A stretch of 64,000 bases of DNA from Rotaria sordida. Its lineage: Eukaryota > Rotifera > Eurotatoria > Philodinida > Philodinidae. The stretch spans positions 1 through 64,000 of the forward strand of contig CAJNOL010000262.1 in the NCBI GenBank assembly GCA_905250125.1, read 5' to 3'. Position 1 is the stretch's first letter. Each line of letters begins with the position of its first letter. The notes under the pieces were generated by a model. It saw nothing but the letters and a program-made list of their open reading frames with translations. It did no database searches and had not been told where the DNA came from. Below, one piece after another: positions 50,679 through 61,717 of this stretch. The position numbers and the translations under genes are program-made.

Positions 50679-50777
50679 GCGTGAGTGTGTGGGCGTGGGT
50701 GAGCGTGAATGTAAGTGTGGGCGCGGGTATGGATGCTATGATCATGGCCCTTCGGGCACTCACACCCATCCACAACC
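50679..50777. repeat. Telomere-like hairpin 15
   Basis: GCGTGAGTGTGTGGGCGTGG and GTGTGGGCGCGGGTATGG, then GGCACTCACACCCATCCACA. Confidence 0.65.
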
Positions 50778-51147
50778 ATATCCTCTCTGACGCACCGTGG
50801 GAGAAATGGATTTGAATGATGACGATTAAAGACATGTAGATTGTGGACAGAATGAATAACATTTAGAGATATCAATAACTTTTTTGTTTCGTAGCTAATA
50901 ACGAATTGATGAATTTCATTTTATCTTCATGTTTATGAAGTTATCGACTAAAAAGTCTTCAAGAGGAAGCTTTGACTCTTTTTTGATTAGAAAGGTAAAG
51001 AGCTCTTTATCTCGCCAAGTTACAGAACGCATTAGTTGCAAAAGATAACGATATACTTTGAAATCCTATCGGATTACGTGCTATATAATAGGCATTTTTT
51101 TACGTTCGATATTTATTGACTTGACAACTATTTCATTATTCAAATTC

Positions 51148-54100
51148 ATGTCTCATAAAACGGCTAATAAATTTGGGCCCAAGAGTGTTTCAGAGTCAAC
51201 ACCAGTGCCAAAATATAAGAAGTACAATATCGATCGCTCAACTAAAATGACAGTAGAGAGCACCAAGTACGTACAACGAAACTAAGCAAAACTATTGCTA
51301 TAGATAATTGTTGATATAGAAAACTAGGTTCTTTGACCAAAATTCTTATTGCTGTACTCGTGATCGTGTTTGTGGTAACCGCCGTGACTGTGCCAAGCAT
51401 TCTCTTAACTCGACCGGCAAGAAAATCCTCAACTGTTTCTGTGTCCACTAGTTCGTCTGGCACACTGTCAACGACGAAGGTCTCTTTGACAGTCACAACA
51501 ACAGCGAGTACCAATTCGACAGCCACATCAACAACAGCGGGTATCACTTCAACAGCCACAATAACAACAGTGAGCATCGGTTCGACAGTCACAACAACAA
51601 CGGCGATTATCGATTCAACAGTCACGACAACAACGGCGATTATCGATTCAACATACACAACAACAACAGCGGACATGGCTTCAACAGTCACAACAACAAC
51701 AACAACAACGGATATCGCTTCAACAGTTACAACAACAACAGCGAGTGTTTCTTCGATAGTCACACAGCCAACAACTCACATAACTTCGACAGTCATTTCT
51801 ACTACAACAGAGATGACGGGTGAGATTCAAGCACAGGAGAATCTGTTCTTCATTCATCTCTTGTTAGTAACAGCAGGTCGCGCATTAGAAGTGTGAGTAT
51901 GAGATGTGGGTGCAGGTGAAGGGAAGATACTCACCCGAACCGGCATCCAACATCAACACCCTCACACGCGTACCTACATCTACGAGTACAACGATGATGA
52001 TCATTCATCGGTATACCGTCACCGTTTCACCGCTTCAAACCGATAAGCAGTGCTATGGTTATCGGTCAACTACGATAACCGTTCCTATGGCTACCGGTTT
52101 TTCACAAGGGAAAGGATTTTTTGAGAAAATAGTGCTTTTTTTTATAAGGGTTGATGAAAGTAAATCGGGGTCGGGAAAAGCTGTTGTAGGAGAGTAGACT
52201 AAGAAATCAAATATATGATTTCGAGGAATCGATTACAGATTCGAATTTTTAGACCACGATTTACTTTCGTGAATCTTTATAAAAAAAAACCACTATTTTC
52301 TCAAAAACCCTTTCCTTTGTAAAAGAAAATCTGTAACTGTAGGTACGGTTACCGTCATAGTTGCATCCCTATCTACACTCACGTCCAACCACATCGACAC
52401 TCACATCCTGATCAAATCTAGATTGATAAGATTTCCATACAGATCAGATCAGTTTAAGAAAAAATCGTGTAGGAAGAACTTAATCAAATATCTCGTTTCA
52501 AAGTGTCATGAATCTTTCGTCCATTCAGATATGATTGATTAAAAAGCCTGTTTAAAGCAAAGGATGACTGGTGTTAAGGCCACTTTTCGGCCCAAAATAT
52601 TTTCAAAAAAATAAGTATATGAGGATGACAAGATTGATATGAACTACAAATCTCGCACAGTCAATTTTGTTGAAATCACTTTCGGATTTTCAACTCCTGT
52701 ACCTCCTATAGGAGTTTGAAAATATAAATTCAAAGTTTACTTTTTTTGAAGTTGTTAGGAATATCCAGCTGACCGTACTGATCAAAAACATCGGCATCGT
52801 AACTCTCAGAAATGTAATGTTGAGTTGAATTTCGAGTTTGACCTATATCCAAATGTTAGGTTCCAAGTTGGATTTTTTATCATCGCTTCGTAACTGCGAA
52901 ATACGAGCAGGATTAGAGTAAGGTAAGAGTGAACATCCCTTTCCAGCACTCGTAGTACACTGAATAGTTCTGAACTCAAGTGGAACTATAGTAGTTCAGT
53001 GTAATTTTTCAAGCTCTATTCCAATTTATCATTGAACTGATTAAAAAAAACTGACATCACATCGAGAAATCTGATATACGAGCAAAATTACCCTATTTTC
53101 TCGTTATTGGTTTATTTTTTCGACTTCTAATAAGCATAATTCAATTCTTTCTTTTTTTTGTTCATTCGTACTGCAAACACGTACAAACAATGTAATTATA
53201 ATATATCAAAAGTTTTAGCCACAAGGAATGCTTCGTTGTTGAGCTATGAGTCAGTTAAGAAATGAATATGTTTCACAAGGCAAGTGAAAAATCCAGCTTC
53301 ATTGAACACACCATAATACAGAAAGGATACTTCCATTTTGACTGAAACTTTGGGTATACAATAAGGTCAATACAGTCTCTTCATGAGCAAAACTTGCGGG
53401 TTCTTATTTGCACATACGATTTTTCTCGATATAGGATGGTGAGGAGTAGTTTTGCTTGCATATCAGATTTTTCGACGTAATGTCGACGATTTTTAATCAG
53501 TTCAATGACATTTTTGAATACAGCTTGAAAAATTGCATACACGAGATACATTTTTAGACGCTTTAGAGGTTAGTCTATACGACAGAATAGTCAAAAATCA
53601 GGCTTGGACCTCAAAAACCCGGATATAGGTCAAATTCAAAATTCACTTCAGTATTACAAGTCTGAAAGTTACGATGCCAATATTCATGGTCAACTTGATA
53701 TTCCTCACAACTTAAAAAAAAAGGTAAATTTTGAAATATTTCTTCAGACTCCCGTAGGCGAGTACAAGGGTCAGAAAATCGGGAAGTAATTTTAACAAAA
53801 TTGACCGTGCGAGATTTGTAGTCCATATCGCCCTTGCCTTGTTCATATATTTATTGATTGAAAATATTTTGGGTCAAAAGTGGCCTTAACGTCACTCGCG
53901 TTCTTTCATTTTCTCAACTTCACGTTCTATAGCTGTTTCAACACATTTACTGTCCCTGTCATTTGAGAATCTTGAATTATTCTTGTACCGAATGGTGTGG
54001 GTCTTGTCTTCACATTCCATATCCACATCCGCACTCATACCCACACCTTCGATAACAAACAAGAGAACAATCAGTAATCTACAAATTTCGATTGAACTCA

Positions 54101-57100
54101 AATCTTTCTTAAAGGTATTTCTTCACCGTTCACGCGTCTCCATGTATGCAATCCATGTTGATGTGAAGACGGTGGGAAGAACTAATGAGTCTTCGAAAAA
54201 TGTAAATAAAACGTGACTAAGACAAAATGAATCGTAATTATTGGAGAAAAGGTATCGTCTGTTCTCATGGACCTTATCTATTAATTTGAAATAAAGAGTT
54301 CGTTGTAGTTATATCTAACAATACATGAAGACACAAGGAACTTTCGAATGGATATCAGAGACGGAAAAAATGGAAAATTGATCATTCTATACGATTCAAT
54401 TTTGTAGAACATCTAATATGTTGGGATTTTCATAGAGTACATCGATTCTTTTGTGCCACTCTCCTCTTTATTCACAATATTAGTTGGATTATAGTCGAGA
54501 GGAAAACAGCGGACTTCAAGAGACTTCAAAAGACTTCAGAAGACTTCAGGTGACTCCAAGACTAGGGGTGGGAAGTTACCTGGAAATGATAACGGCTCGT
54601 GACTAGTTACCCGGAAACCGTATCGGTCAGGTGACTGTCTTCTGTCACCAACCCCGTATCCTTGGGTCCTCAAATCCTGCTATAGGGAGATACCTTGGAC
54701 CTGAAGGACTACTATACTAGTAGTTGTCCACATAATAAGAAAGAAAAGGTCTTCTGAAATCTGATGGGCGCATTTTTGACTAATCAGATTCCAAAAGGCC
54801 TTTTCTTTCTTTTCACTAGGACAACCACCAGTCATGTTCGGGCCGATCATAGAATTATCGGGGACGCTCTATCGAATGAGGTACATATACGTGGGACTCC
54901 ACCAAATCTATCACTGGGAAATAGAATCTCGTAATATGATTAGTCGATTTTGCGACTAATCAGATTTCAGAAGACCTTTTCCACCGTGTTATCGGGCAAT
55001 CACTAGTATAGCAGGATTTGCGGATCCAAGGGTACCCCCTATAGTAGGACTTGAGGATACAAGGGTTAAAAATAGCTTATTTTTCAAATAGAGGTGACAG
55101 AAATCTTCAAAATGTTTTGGAAAAAACGAGGTACCGGGTAAAAAGCTTTATCGTTTATGGAAGATTAGATCATAAGCTATCTTCCTATGCATTTGACTTA
55201 ATTTCGACTATTCTGGCGAAAAGTGACTTTTTATGAGGGAGCCTTAAGTTCAAACAAGCTCGGAATTTTTGAGCAGATTGAAAAAACAATAAACGCTCAC
55301 GTTTTAGCTGAAATAAAATCAATTAAAGCCAGACTGTTTCATTGGTTTTCTTATGAATTTTCCATACACTAAAGGTACGTCAAAAATTCCAGAGGACTTC
55401 ATGAGACTTCAAGAGACTTCATGAGACTTCATGGGGCTTCAGGAGACCTCAGGAGACTTCACAAGACTTCAGAAAGACTTCAGGACTTCATTGGACTTCA
55501 AAACCGAAGTTTTAGTTGTTTTCCCCTCGGTTATAGTCTACTGAATCTTGTGAGTGTTAAGTTCAATTGACCGCTTTTTTTAAAAAAATAATCGTGATTG
55601 ACTGATAGGGCGAAAGAAAACGCACTTATCTATCTATCTGCCCTATTTCTGATGACTAAATATACGATATTTAAGACTGATCATTTAGCTAAGATGCAAT
55701 AATCGCTTGAGCTCAAGATACTTTTAACGCGTAAATGGAATAAATAGATTACTGACGATCAGTAATGGAATGTGGCATCTAATTTGCTTTTTCACAGCTT
55801 CTAGATCCCACAGGCTCAACTATCTCAGTAAGATCCTGACGAGCAGAGAGTGTATATTATTGATGCACCATTGGTACGTCTACTTATTTTGGAGACAATA
55901 CCTGAATATGAGAAATTTTTTCAGATTTGTTTCGTAAGAGAAGAATTTAAAAATTCACACTGTCTGACAACGAAAGGACTGAGACAGTTCATAACAGTTT
56001 ATGCCTACAATAATATTCTGTTTTTTCGAATATCTCTTTATATTCATTTCACGCATACTGCTGATTTGAAGACAGAAAATTCAAATGATCTGCAAGGTAC
56101 ACACTAACATATGGCCTGTTCATATGAGAAATTGAAATCGCGACCCTCATACTTCGAATGACGATCTTGTACTGCACTATCCACCAATGTACATAAATCG
56201 GTGCTCATATTCGAAATAGAACAAAAGTGACGAATTTGAACAGAATAAGCCATCATTTTGGTCTCGAAAACGCTTGTGTAAGCCGTTTCTTCGCTGGATT
56301 TTCCTACTTTTAATTGTTTTTAACGAATGAATTACATGGAATCGAATCGTCACAACTTTTATTTGATTTTGGTCCCTGATGAGCATACAGATTTTCTATC
56401 AAACATCAGGTTTAGAAAGAAAAAATCTGATTACTAGATCCTTTTAGGTCGTCTCTCTACTTTGAAACACTGCTTAGACTTCATATAAATCTTAAGTGCA
56501 TCAAGTTCTATATCACATTCTATGTCAGACCTGAAACTATCTCCTTTATGTACGCAAAATTTTCTATATTAATGTATAGCGACTAACACTTCAATTACAA
56601 CTACAACTGAAATGCCAACTACAGCGACAACTACAACTGCAATGCCAACTACAACTACTATTCAGCAGCTAGGTAAGCATTAAATTAACGCTTCTTGATC
56701 TTGGCACATACTAATTCTTTAATTAAATATATATACTTCCTTTGTGTACAATATTACTCTACAGATAGCTGAAGATAAGATTGATAAGATTGAAGATCTT
56801 ATATTATGAATGATTCAACCCTTATTATGAGGAATAATCAAGTCATAGTAATCCCCATGTTGACTATTTTTTGCTACTATCGAAATTTGCTTCATTTTGT
56901 TGATATCTATGAAACGAATTCCATTCTTCTTTTTTCTTTGTTATAACTACATATAGTTCTTTTTAACAATAAAATGCTTGACTTTAATTTGAAAGAAACT
57001 TTTGACTTCAGATGTCATAAAAATGCACTGTATTCTAAAGATCTCCTCTCTTCTTCTTCTGTCTGAATTCAGATAACCTAAACATAAAGTGTCCGAATGT

Positions 57101-58863
57101 TGTCCAAATCTGTTTTTTTTAAGTATTTCATTCATAGCTTTGACTACCAAGATTATGAAGAGCTTCTTCCTTAGTCGTCAGGAAAGTGTAAACATATCAG
57201 TGTCGAATGCGGGATGTGGGTATATGTATAGGAGAAGAGAGGACCAAGACCAACATTCACACACACCCACACCCATCCTTAACGAATCACGTGAAAAGCG
57301 TTCTGGAAGTTTTGTACTGGACCCTTAGGGTTATCTAAAGACATGTTGATTATGATGTACATTTATATCCAAAGGATTCTAAATCTTCATTCTACTGATC
57401 CTCCTCACAAGAGTCAGATTAAGTCTTCTAAGAATATGTTCGATTTAAGATTCTGACAGATTTCATCATTTTGTAGCTTAAATCCTCGGTTGGTGTTCAT
57501 AGAAATCCTCCAGGATTTAAGTGTGGTAGTACCCATTCTGATTGTCTTGCTAAGAGTATGCATTCAGAATTACGAATAAAATCTTCCAATCCCAATGTTT
57601 TCATATCTGCAGCTTGTATAGGATTAGCATTGATCTTCTTGGCATTTGAGAAATGGTTCTTCTTTAAAAATCTCTAACCTGAACAAGTCCCTACTTATAC
57701 ACAATCTCAAGGAACGAACAAGATTGAAATTGGAAATTGAGCAACTGTAAGAATCGTGATGAAGTTCTTTGTTTCAAAAGAAACTAGAATAGATTTCTGA
57801 ATTATATCTTCAGGAAGAATATTCTTGAATGTTTTACCAAGTTCTCTCGAAGAAGAATGCTTCATTTGTAACACTTTCCTCCGTGAAAGAAGGAGAGATC
57901 TTTTCGACAGTGACGATGACGATTCATTTTCTTTTCTTGTTTATTGTAGTGATTCCTAACATTTCAGCCAATGCCCAATGGGCACAGAATGGAGTGGCCG
58001 TGGCTGGTGGTCACGGGAATGGTGATGCCACCAATCAACTTCGGGGCCCTGAAGGTCTCTTCGTTGATGATGATCAGACGGTAGTCATTGCTGACTTGGG
58101 CAATCATCGTATCGTCCAATGGAAAATGGGTGATACGAATGGAGAAGTGGTAGCTGGTGGTAAAGGCCAAGGAGATCGATTAGATCAACTGAATGAACCA
58201 AGCGATGTGCTGATCGACAGAGCGATGAATAATATTATTATTTGTGATCAAAGAAATCGGCGAATCGTACAATGGTCTCGTCGTAGTAACACAACTGAAG
58301 GAGAGGTTCTCATTGGCAACATCCAGTGTCGGGGATTGACCATGGATGATCAACGATATCTGTACATCTCTGACACCGAAAAACATGAAATAAGACGATA
58401 TCAAATAGAAGACAAGAATGAAACTATCGTGGCTGGTGGCAATGGTCAAGGTGGTGGTTTCAATCAACTCAACTGGCCATCATACCTCTTTGTCGATCAA
58501 CAACAGTCTGTATACGTGTCAGACCGTGATAATAGTCGTGTGATAAAATGGGATAATGGTGCAAAAGAAGGGATCGTCGTCGCTGGAGGTCAGGGTCAAG
58601 GGGACGCTCCGACACAATTGAACTGGCCAAAGGGAGTGTTTGTCGATGTCTTGGGTACCATTTATGTGGCAGACGACCGGAATAATCGAGTGATGCGTTG
58701 GCCTAAAGGAGCAACACAGGGCATCGTTATTGCGGGTGGAAATGGTGCAGGAGATGGAACAAATCAGCTCAAGGGTTCGCAAGGTTTGTCCTCTGATCGA
58801 GATGGTAATCTCTATGTTGTCGAGTGGGGAAATGATCGTGTTCAACGATTTGCTATCCAATAG
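51148..58863 (+). CDS. Type II membrane protein with Thr stalk and NHL-repeat ectodomain
   Basis: Exons 51148-51266, 51320-51819, 56580-56672, 57968-58863; 535 aa. The first intron is 53 nt; junctions are AA|A, then G|CG and G|CC, all consistent. Cytosolic tail of ~45 residues (MSHKTANKFGPKSVSEST), helix ILIAVLVIVFVVTAVTVPSI, a Thr/Ser/Ile stalk of ~150 residues, a second stalk exon (TTTTEMPTTATTTTAMPTTT), then six NHL blades starting AQWAQNGVAVAGGHGNGDAT and closing with VVEWGNDRVQRFAIQ. Alternative: the NHL exon also reads backward into MTIHFLFLFIVVIPNISANA, a good signal peptide, so a separate secreted protein starting at 57919 is possible. A protein-like segment at 57478-57678 in the last intron argues for caution. 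Confidence 0.6.
51890..51977. repeat. Telomere-like hairpin 16
   Basis: GTGTGAGTATGAGATGTGGG ... CACCCTCACACGCGTACCTA, in the intron of the NHL gene. Confidence 0.55.
52063..52365. mobile_element. Hairpin MITE
   Basis: About 110-bp inverted arms. Outer parts CAACTACGATAACCG / CAACTATGACGGTAACCG; inner parts GGAAAGGATTTTTTGAGAAA and GGAAAGGGTTTTTGAGAAAA, through AATAGTG, poly-T, GAAAGTAAATCG. About 80-bp loop. No coding frame; target duplication not clear. Confidence 0.65.
52371..52412. repeat. C-rich telomere-like half site
   Basis: CTACACTCACGTCCAACCAC then ATCGACACTCACATCC. Only the C-rich arm is present, with no G-rich partner within 100 bp on its left, so it may be a decayed hairpin. 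Confidence 0.35.
52578..53885. mobile_element. TTAA-flanked element with ~300-bp TIRs
   Basis: TTAA at 52574-77 and 53886-89. TIRs start GGCCACTTTT and stay alignable for about 300 bp at roughly 75-80% identity (shared CCCAAAATATTTTCAA, ACTACAAATCTCGCAC, GTCAATTTTGTT, TTTGACCTATATCC). A TTAA target suggests piggyBac-type mobilisation, although the GGCC start is atypical. Inside the arms a reading frame is partly conserved (see findings). 1308 bp, no transposase. Confidence 0.75.
53994..54048. repeat. Telomere-like hairpin 17
   Basis: GGTGTGGGTCTTGTC ... CACATCCGCACTCATACCCA ending CACACC. The G arm is short. Confidence 0.55.
54508..54560. repeat. AGACTTCA short tandem array, left
   Basis: Five units of 9-10 bp, GAGACTTCAA/AGACTTCAG type, same orientation as the array at 55390. 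Confidence 0.7.
54640..55070. mobile_element. Foldback relic related to 44154-45310
   Basis: Inverted outer units CCTTGGGTCCTCAAATCCTG and (right, inverted) CCTTGTATCCTCAAGTCCTA, with TCTGAAATCTGAT..., GACTAATCAGATT and CATGTTCGGGCC blocks shared with the 175-bp repeat of the larger element. Strongly diverged; no TIR boundary fixed. Confidence 0.5.
55390..55505. repeat. AGACTTCA short tandem array, right
   Basis: About ten GAGACTTCATG/AGACTTCAGG units of 8-12 bp. Together with 54508-54560 it brackets the foldback relic. Confidence 0.7.
57210..57278. repeat. Telomere-like hairpin 18
   Basis: GGGATGTGGGTATATGTATA ... ATTCACACACACCCACACCC ending ATCC. Lies in the last intron of the NHL gene. 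Confidence 0.65.
57478..57678 (+). CDS. Protein-like exon with a C-terminal membrane helix, unassigned
   Basis: After a TTTTGTAG acceptor, 66 codons are open to TAA: GVHRNPPGFKCGSTHSDCLA then KSMHSELRIKSSNPNVFISA, and a helix ACIGLALIFLAFEKWFFF. The composition is far more protein-like than random AT-rich DNA. No upstream exon could be fixed. It lies in the intron before the NHL exon, so it is a nested small gene, an alternative last exon or a remnant. Confidence 0.4.
57968..58863 (+). CDS. NHL-repeat ectodomain exon, second copy
   Basis: 297 residues plus stop. Blades: GLFVDDDQTVVIADLGNHRI, VLIDRAMNNIIICDQRNRRI, GLTMDDQRYLYISDTEKHEI, FVDQQQSVYVSDRDNSRVIK, FVDVLGTIYVADDRNNRVMR, SSDRDGNLYVVEWGNDRVQR, separated by VVAGGNGQGDGxNQL linkers. 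Paralogue of 49431-50347 in the same orientation 8.5 kb away. Ligand unknown; NHL propellers usually bind protein or RNA, and an extracellular one would bind protein or glycan. Confidence 0.88.
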
Positions 58864-61288
58864 ACACACTCCGATTGATTATATTTTTTTCTTTCTTTCA
58901 AATAAATCGCTTCGAGTGAATTTCATTTCTATTCTATTCGCACACTTGCACGCGAGACCAGAAACCACCCTGGTGAAGCCGTAGCGAGCGTGAAGCTCAT
59001 GCACTCATGGGACAAACTTAAGCCATTCACATGAGATGTGCCAATAAGTCTGGTAGAAGCTCGATCGTGTGCCACGGACCCAAAGATAGTTCCTAACCAA
59101 GCTTTGAAGGACTACCCTGAAGTCCTTCAAATTACAGGGGTCTAAGTTCAATGGACATGACTCACTTCCTTTCTCCTCGCTACTAATGCTCATTTCGCTG
59201 AGTCTCACACTAATTCCTCTCAAAAAAAAGAAAGAAATTATTACTCAATGATTGATACTGGGTGATGACGCGATAATATTGAGGACTAAAAGAAAAAAAA
59301 AATCAACTAAAGCAATATGATACAGAGAGGAATGAGATAACTTATCCTTACAGGAGAGAAAAACACTTACGATTTCTCATTGAGGATGATAACCAGTATT
59401 TATTTGATAACGTAATCCCGTGTTTGTGTTGTCGAATTCAAATGTAGACCCATGATTTCTTTGGGGACATTCTAAATACTATAATATCTTATTTCGATTT
59501 ATTGATAATGAAGAGTACAAAAAATATGAATCGACATGCTTCATATAAATACGAAAGAGAGAAAGCGACGAACCGGAACAATATAAATAAAGGTGGTTAC
59601 TTTCGAAGTGACATATCTAATGTGATTCTTTTTTGTTATAATTGTATAGTTATATTCGCTCGTTAATATACGTTAATTACGATTAAAAGAATGCTTTAGA
59701 GTGATTGTATTCTTCCAAGCTATATTTGTTGATTATTTATTCTATTATTTAATCATCAACTCATAGCTATTGAAATGCAAGATGAGATAAAAAGTCAAAC
59801 AAAAGGCCGTCATCACCTTCAACATTTTGATTCTCTGTTTTACAAATCGAGAAACATATTTTACAATGTTTTTTTTAGGGATGTGGGTGTGCGTGGTTGT
59901 GGGTAGGTGAATGTATGTAAACTAGTATCTCTACCCACATCCGATTTATTTCTTAGATCAGAATCACAACCAACCGCGACAAATTTATATAATGCAAAGG
60001 TAATAACTATGCCACTCATATGAAAAATAACTATTATAATGAAACAACCGTTTTTTATTGTGCTAAATTCTGCATTAGTTTTGTTTTTGATGTAGCACTA
60101 TGATGGAATATCTTAGGGACTTTATTGTTGCTTTGTTAGAAAGATCAAAGCATCTAGCGCAAGAATACATAAAAAGAATTTGATTGGAAATGTGTTTCAA
60201 CGTCTATGAAAATTTTAGAACAAAAGGCTTCGGAAGACTCTTCTGCAACTTTGGTCATGGTTTTTTATTCCCATATATTTTTTTGAGCTTTTTTTGATTA
60301 TCCACTTTCGGAATTTTCGAGCAAAGTACATATGCAACTGTTTATTACGATGAAGGCTGAATATCTAACAGGGAAATTGTATCCTATTCCAAATAATATT
60401 GTTTGGTAGATGACTCAATAAGTTTTCCTTCTTATATATAATATAATGCTTTTGGCAATCTCTCTTTCAAAATAGACTTTACTCTTTTAACTATAGTCGG
60501 CAATGATCAAAAATATTGATATCAGATAATATAATAAAACCGTTTCTTTTGACAGCTATGAAACATCTAGAAAATTTCTTTTTTCGTACACCAATATTGA
60601 TCAATCCCTAGATTTTATAACTCGAATTAGACGAATACATATATAATTACATCTAATTAAATGATAACTTTTCTAAGTTCAAAAAAGTTGGAGAAGAGTT
60701 TTCCGAAGCCTTATTGTTTCTAACAAAAAAAAATGACGAAGTCTCTACAATATTTTGTCAAAGAAATGCTCTTAACCTCCTTGTCATATCCACGGTGACC
60801 TATACCTATACTCATATTTATTAAAACCATGATGTGTAAAAGTTTTTCTTTTCTTTTTCTCATGAAAGGAATTTTCAATAAGAAACAAAATAGTTAATCT
60901 GAGAATTTTCTGCTATTTTAGAATTGATTTTTCATGATCTTTTTTAAGTCTCTTTGAAGTGTGGATAATAGAGAATTTCTATGAAACAAAACGTTGTATT
61001 CTATAGCCCAAAACTAGCTAAATCAGGGATAGATTGCATCTTGCTCAAGGAGTAATGTTTCTTCAGAATTTTCAACTACATAAAATTGAATACTAAAATT
61101 CTGAATCCATTGAAAAGATTTTATTTTAATATGAAAAACAAGAAGTAAAATTTTCGAAAATTGGTCAAAAGAAAAATCTTTTGATTACTATTCAAAAATT
61201 TCAAAGACTTCTGTTACAAAAAAAATAAAACTTCTAGTAAAAAGAAAACGTGATAACAAAAAAAGCTTCTATTGAAAGATGTTTCTAT
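58864..61288. other. 2.4 kb without a recognisable gene
   Basis: AT-rich, with hairpin 19 at 59878. No TIRs or tandem arrays noticed. Confidence 0.5.
59878..59942. repeat. Telomere-like hairpin 19
   Basis: GGGATGTGGGTGTGCGTGGT, then GTGGGTAGGTGAATG, loop TGTAAACTAGTATCTC, then TACCCACATCC. Shares its loop with hairpin 20. Confidence 0.75.
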
Positions 61289-61717
61289 TTAACCACACGA
61301 TTTTTTATATTGCAAAGCTCGTTGTTTGTATTCATCTGCACGTTTTAAACATAGTGTCGCATGTTCCTGTAATTTGTTTTGTAAATCATTCCATAATCGT
61401 TCTAAAAGATCATCTCCATGATCAAACATCATCATTTTATCACAATAATCCATGCCCCATTCCGAATAAGCAGAAACTGTTCCGCAAAAAAGAAAGATTT
61501 GTACAAGATTTGAATATTCATAGATTACTGGAACGACTTCTTTAGCAAACGAACCAGAAATAATAAGATAAATGGGCTCATTTGGATGAGATTGAATGTA
61601 CTGAATACAATCATTAACATCTGTGAATGTTTGAACATCGCCAAGTTTAGCACGAAAACTACTCATTGGATCTGACGAATTTGCATCAAGCCAAAGAATT
61701 TTATATTGCAAGATCAT
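61289..61717 (-). CDS. Receiver-like domain protein (possibly truncated)
   Basis: 142 aa, start at the first ATG (61717). KILWLDANSSDPMSSFRAKL, a strand-helix unit, DVQTFTDVNDCIQYIQSHP, IYLIISGSFAKEVVPVIYEY, VQIFLFCGTVSAYSEWG, then a helix (LLERLWNDLQNKLQEHATLC) and a basic tail. The alternating strands and helices resemble the degenerate response-receiver-like module found at the N-terminus of many bdelloid TPR or ADP-ribosyltransferase proteins I recall. The phospho-acceptor Asp is replaced (SGSFAKE instead of D-x-x-MP), so no phosphotransfer is expected. It ends right after YKKSCG; the usual C-terminal modules are absent. Confidence 0.5.
   Translation of the reverse strand: MILQYKILWLDANSSDPMSSFRAKLGDVQTFTDVNDCIQYIQSHPNEPIYLIISGSFAKEVVPVIYEYSNLVQIFLFCGTVSAYSEWGMDYCDKMMMFDHGDDLLERLWNDLQNKLQEHATLCLKRADEYKQRALQYKKSCG

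Larger units (their letters stand above)
50348..51147. other. Intergenic spacer between the two NHL genes
   Basis: Contains hairpins 14 and 15, only 57 bp apart, and the presumed 3' UTR and promoter of the flanking genes. Nothing else seen. Confidence 0.5.
51820..56579. other. 4.8 kb intron with nested repeats
   Basis: Holds hairpins 16 and 17, the hairpin MITE 52063-52365, the TTAA element 52578-53885, AGACTTCA arrays and a foldback relic 54640-55070. The 55850-56107 open frame (IIDAPLVRLLILETIPEYEK...) is unassigned. Confidence 0.5.

Noticed and set aside
51242..51763. Val-rich minus-strand frame of 173 codons
   Set aside because: Antisense of the Thr stalk of the NHL gene.
57829..57967. 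Upstream Met extension of the NHL exon as the N-terminus
   Set aside because: The phase-1 acceptor at 57967 fits the stalk exon, as in the paralogue at 49431. The signal-peptide-like stretch is kept as an alternative in the feature note.
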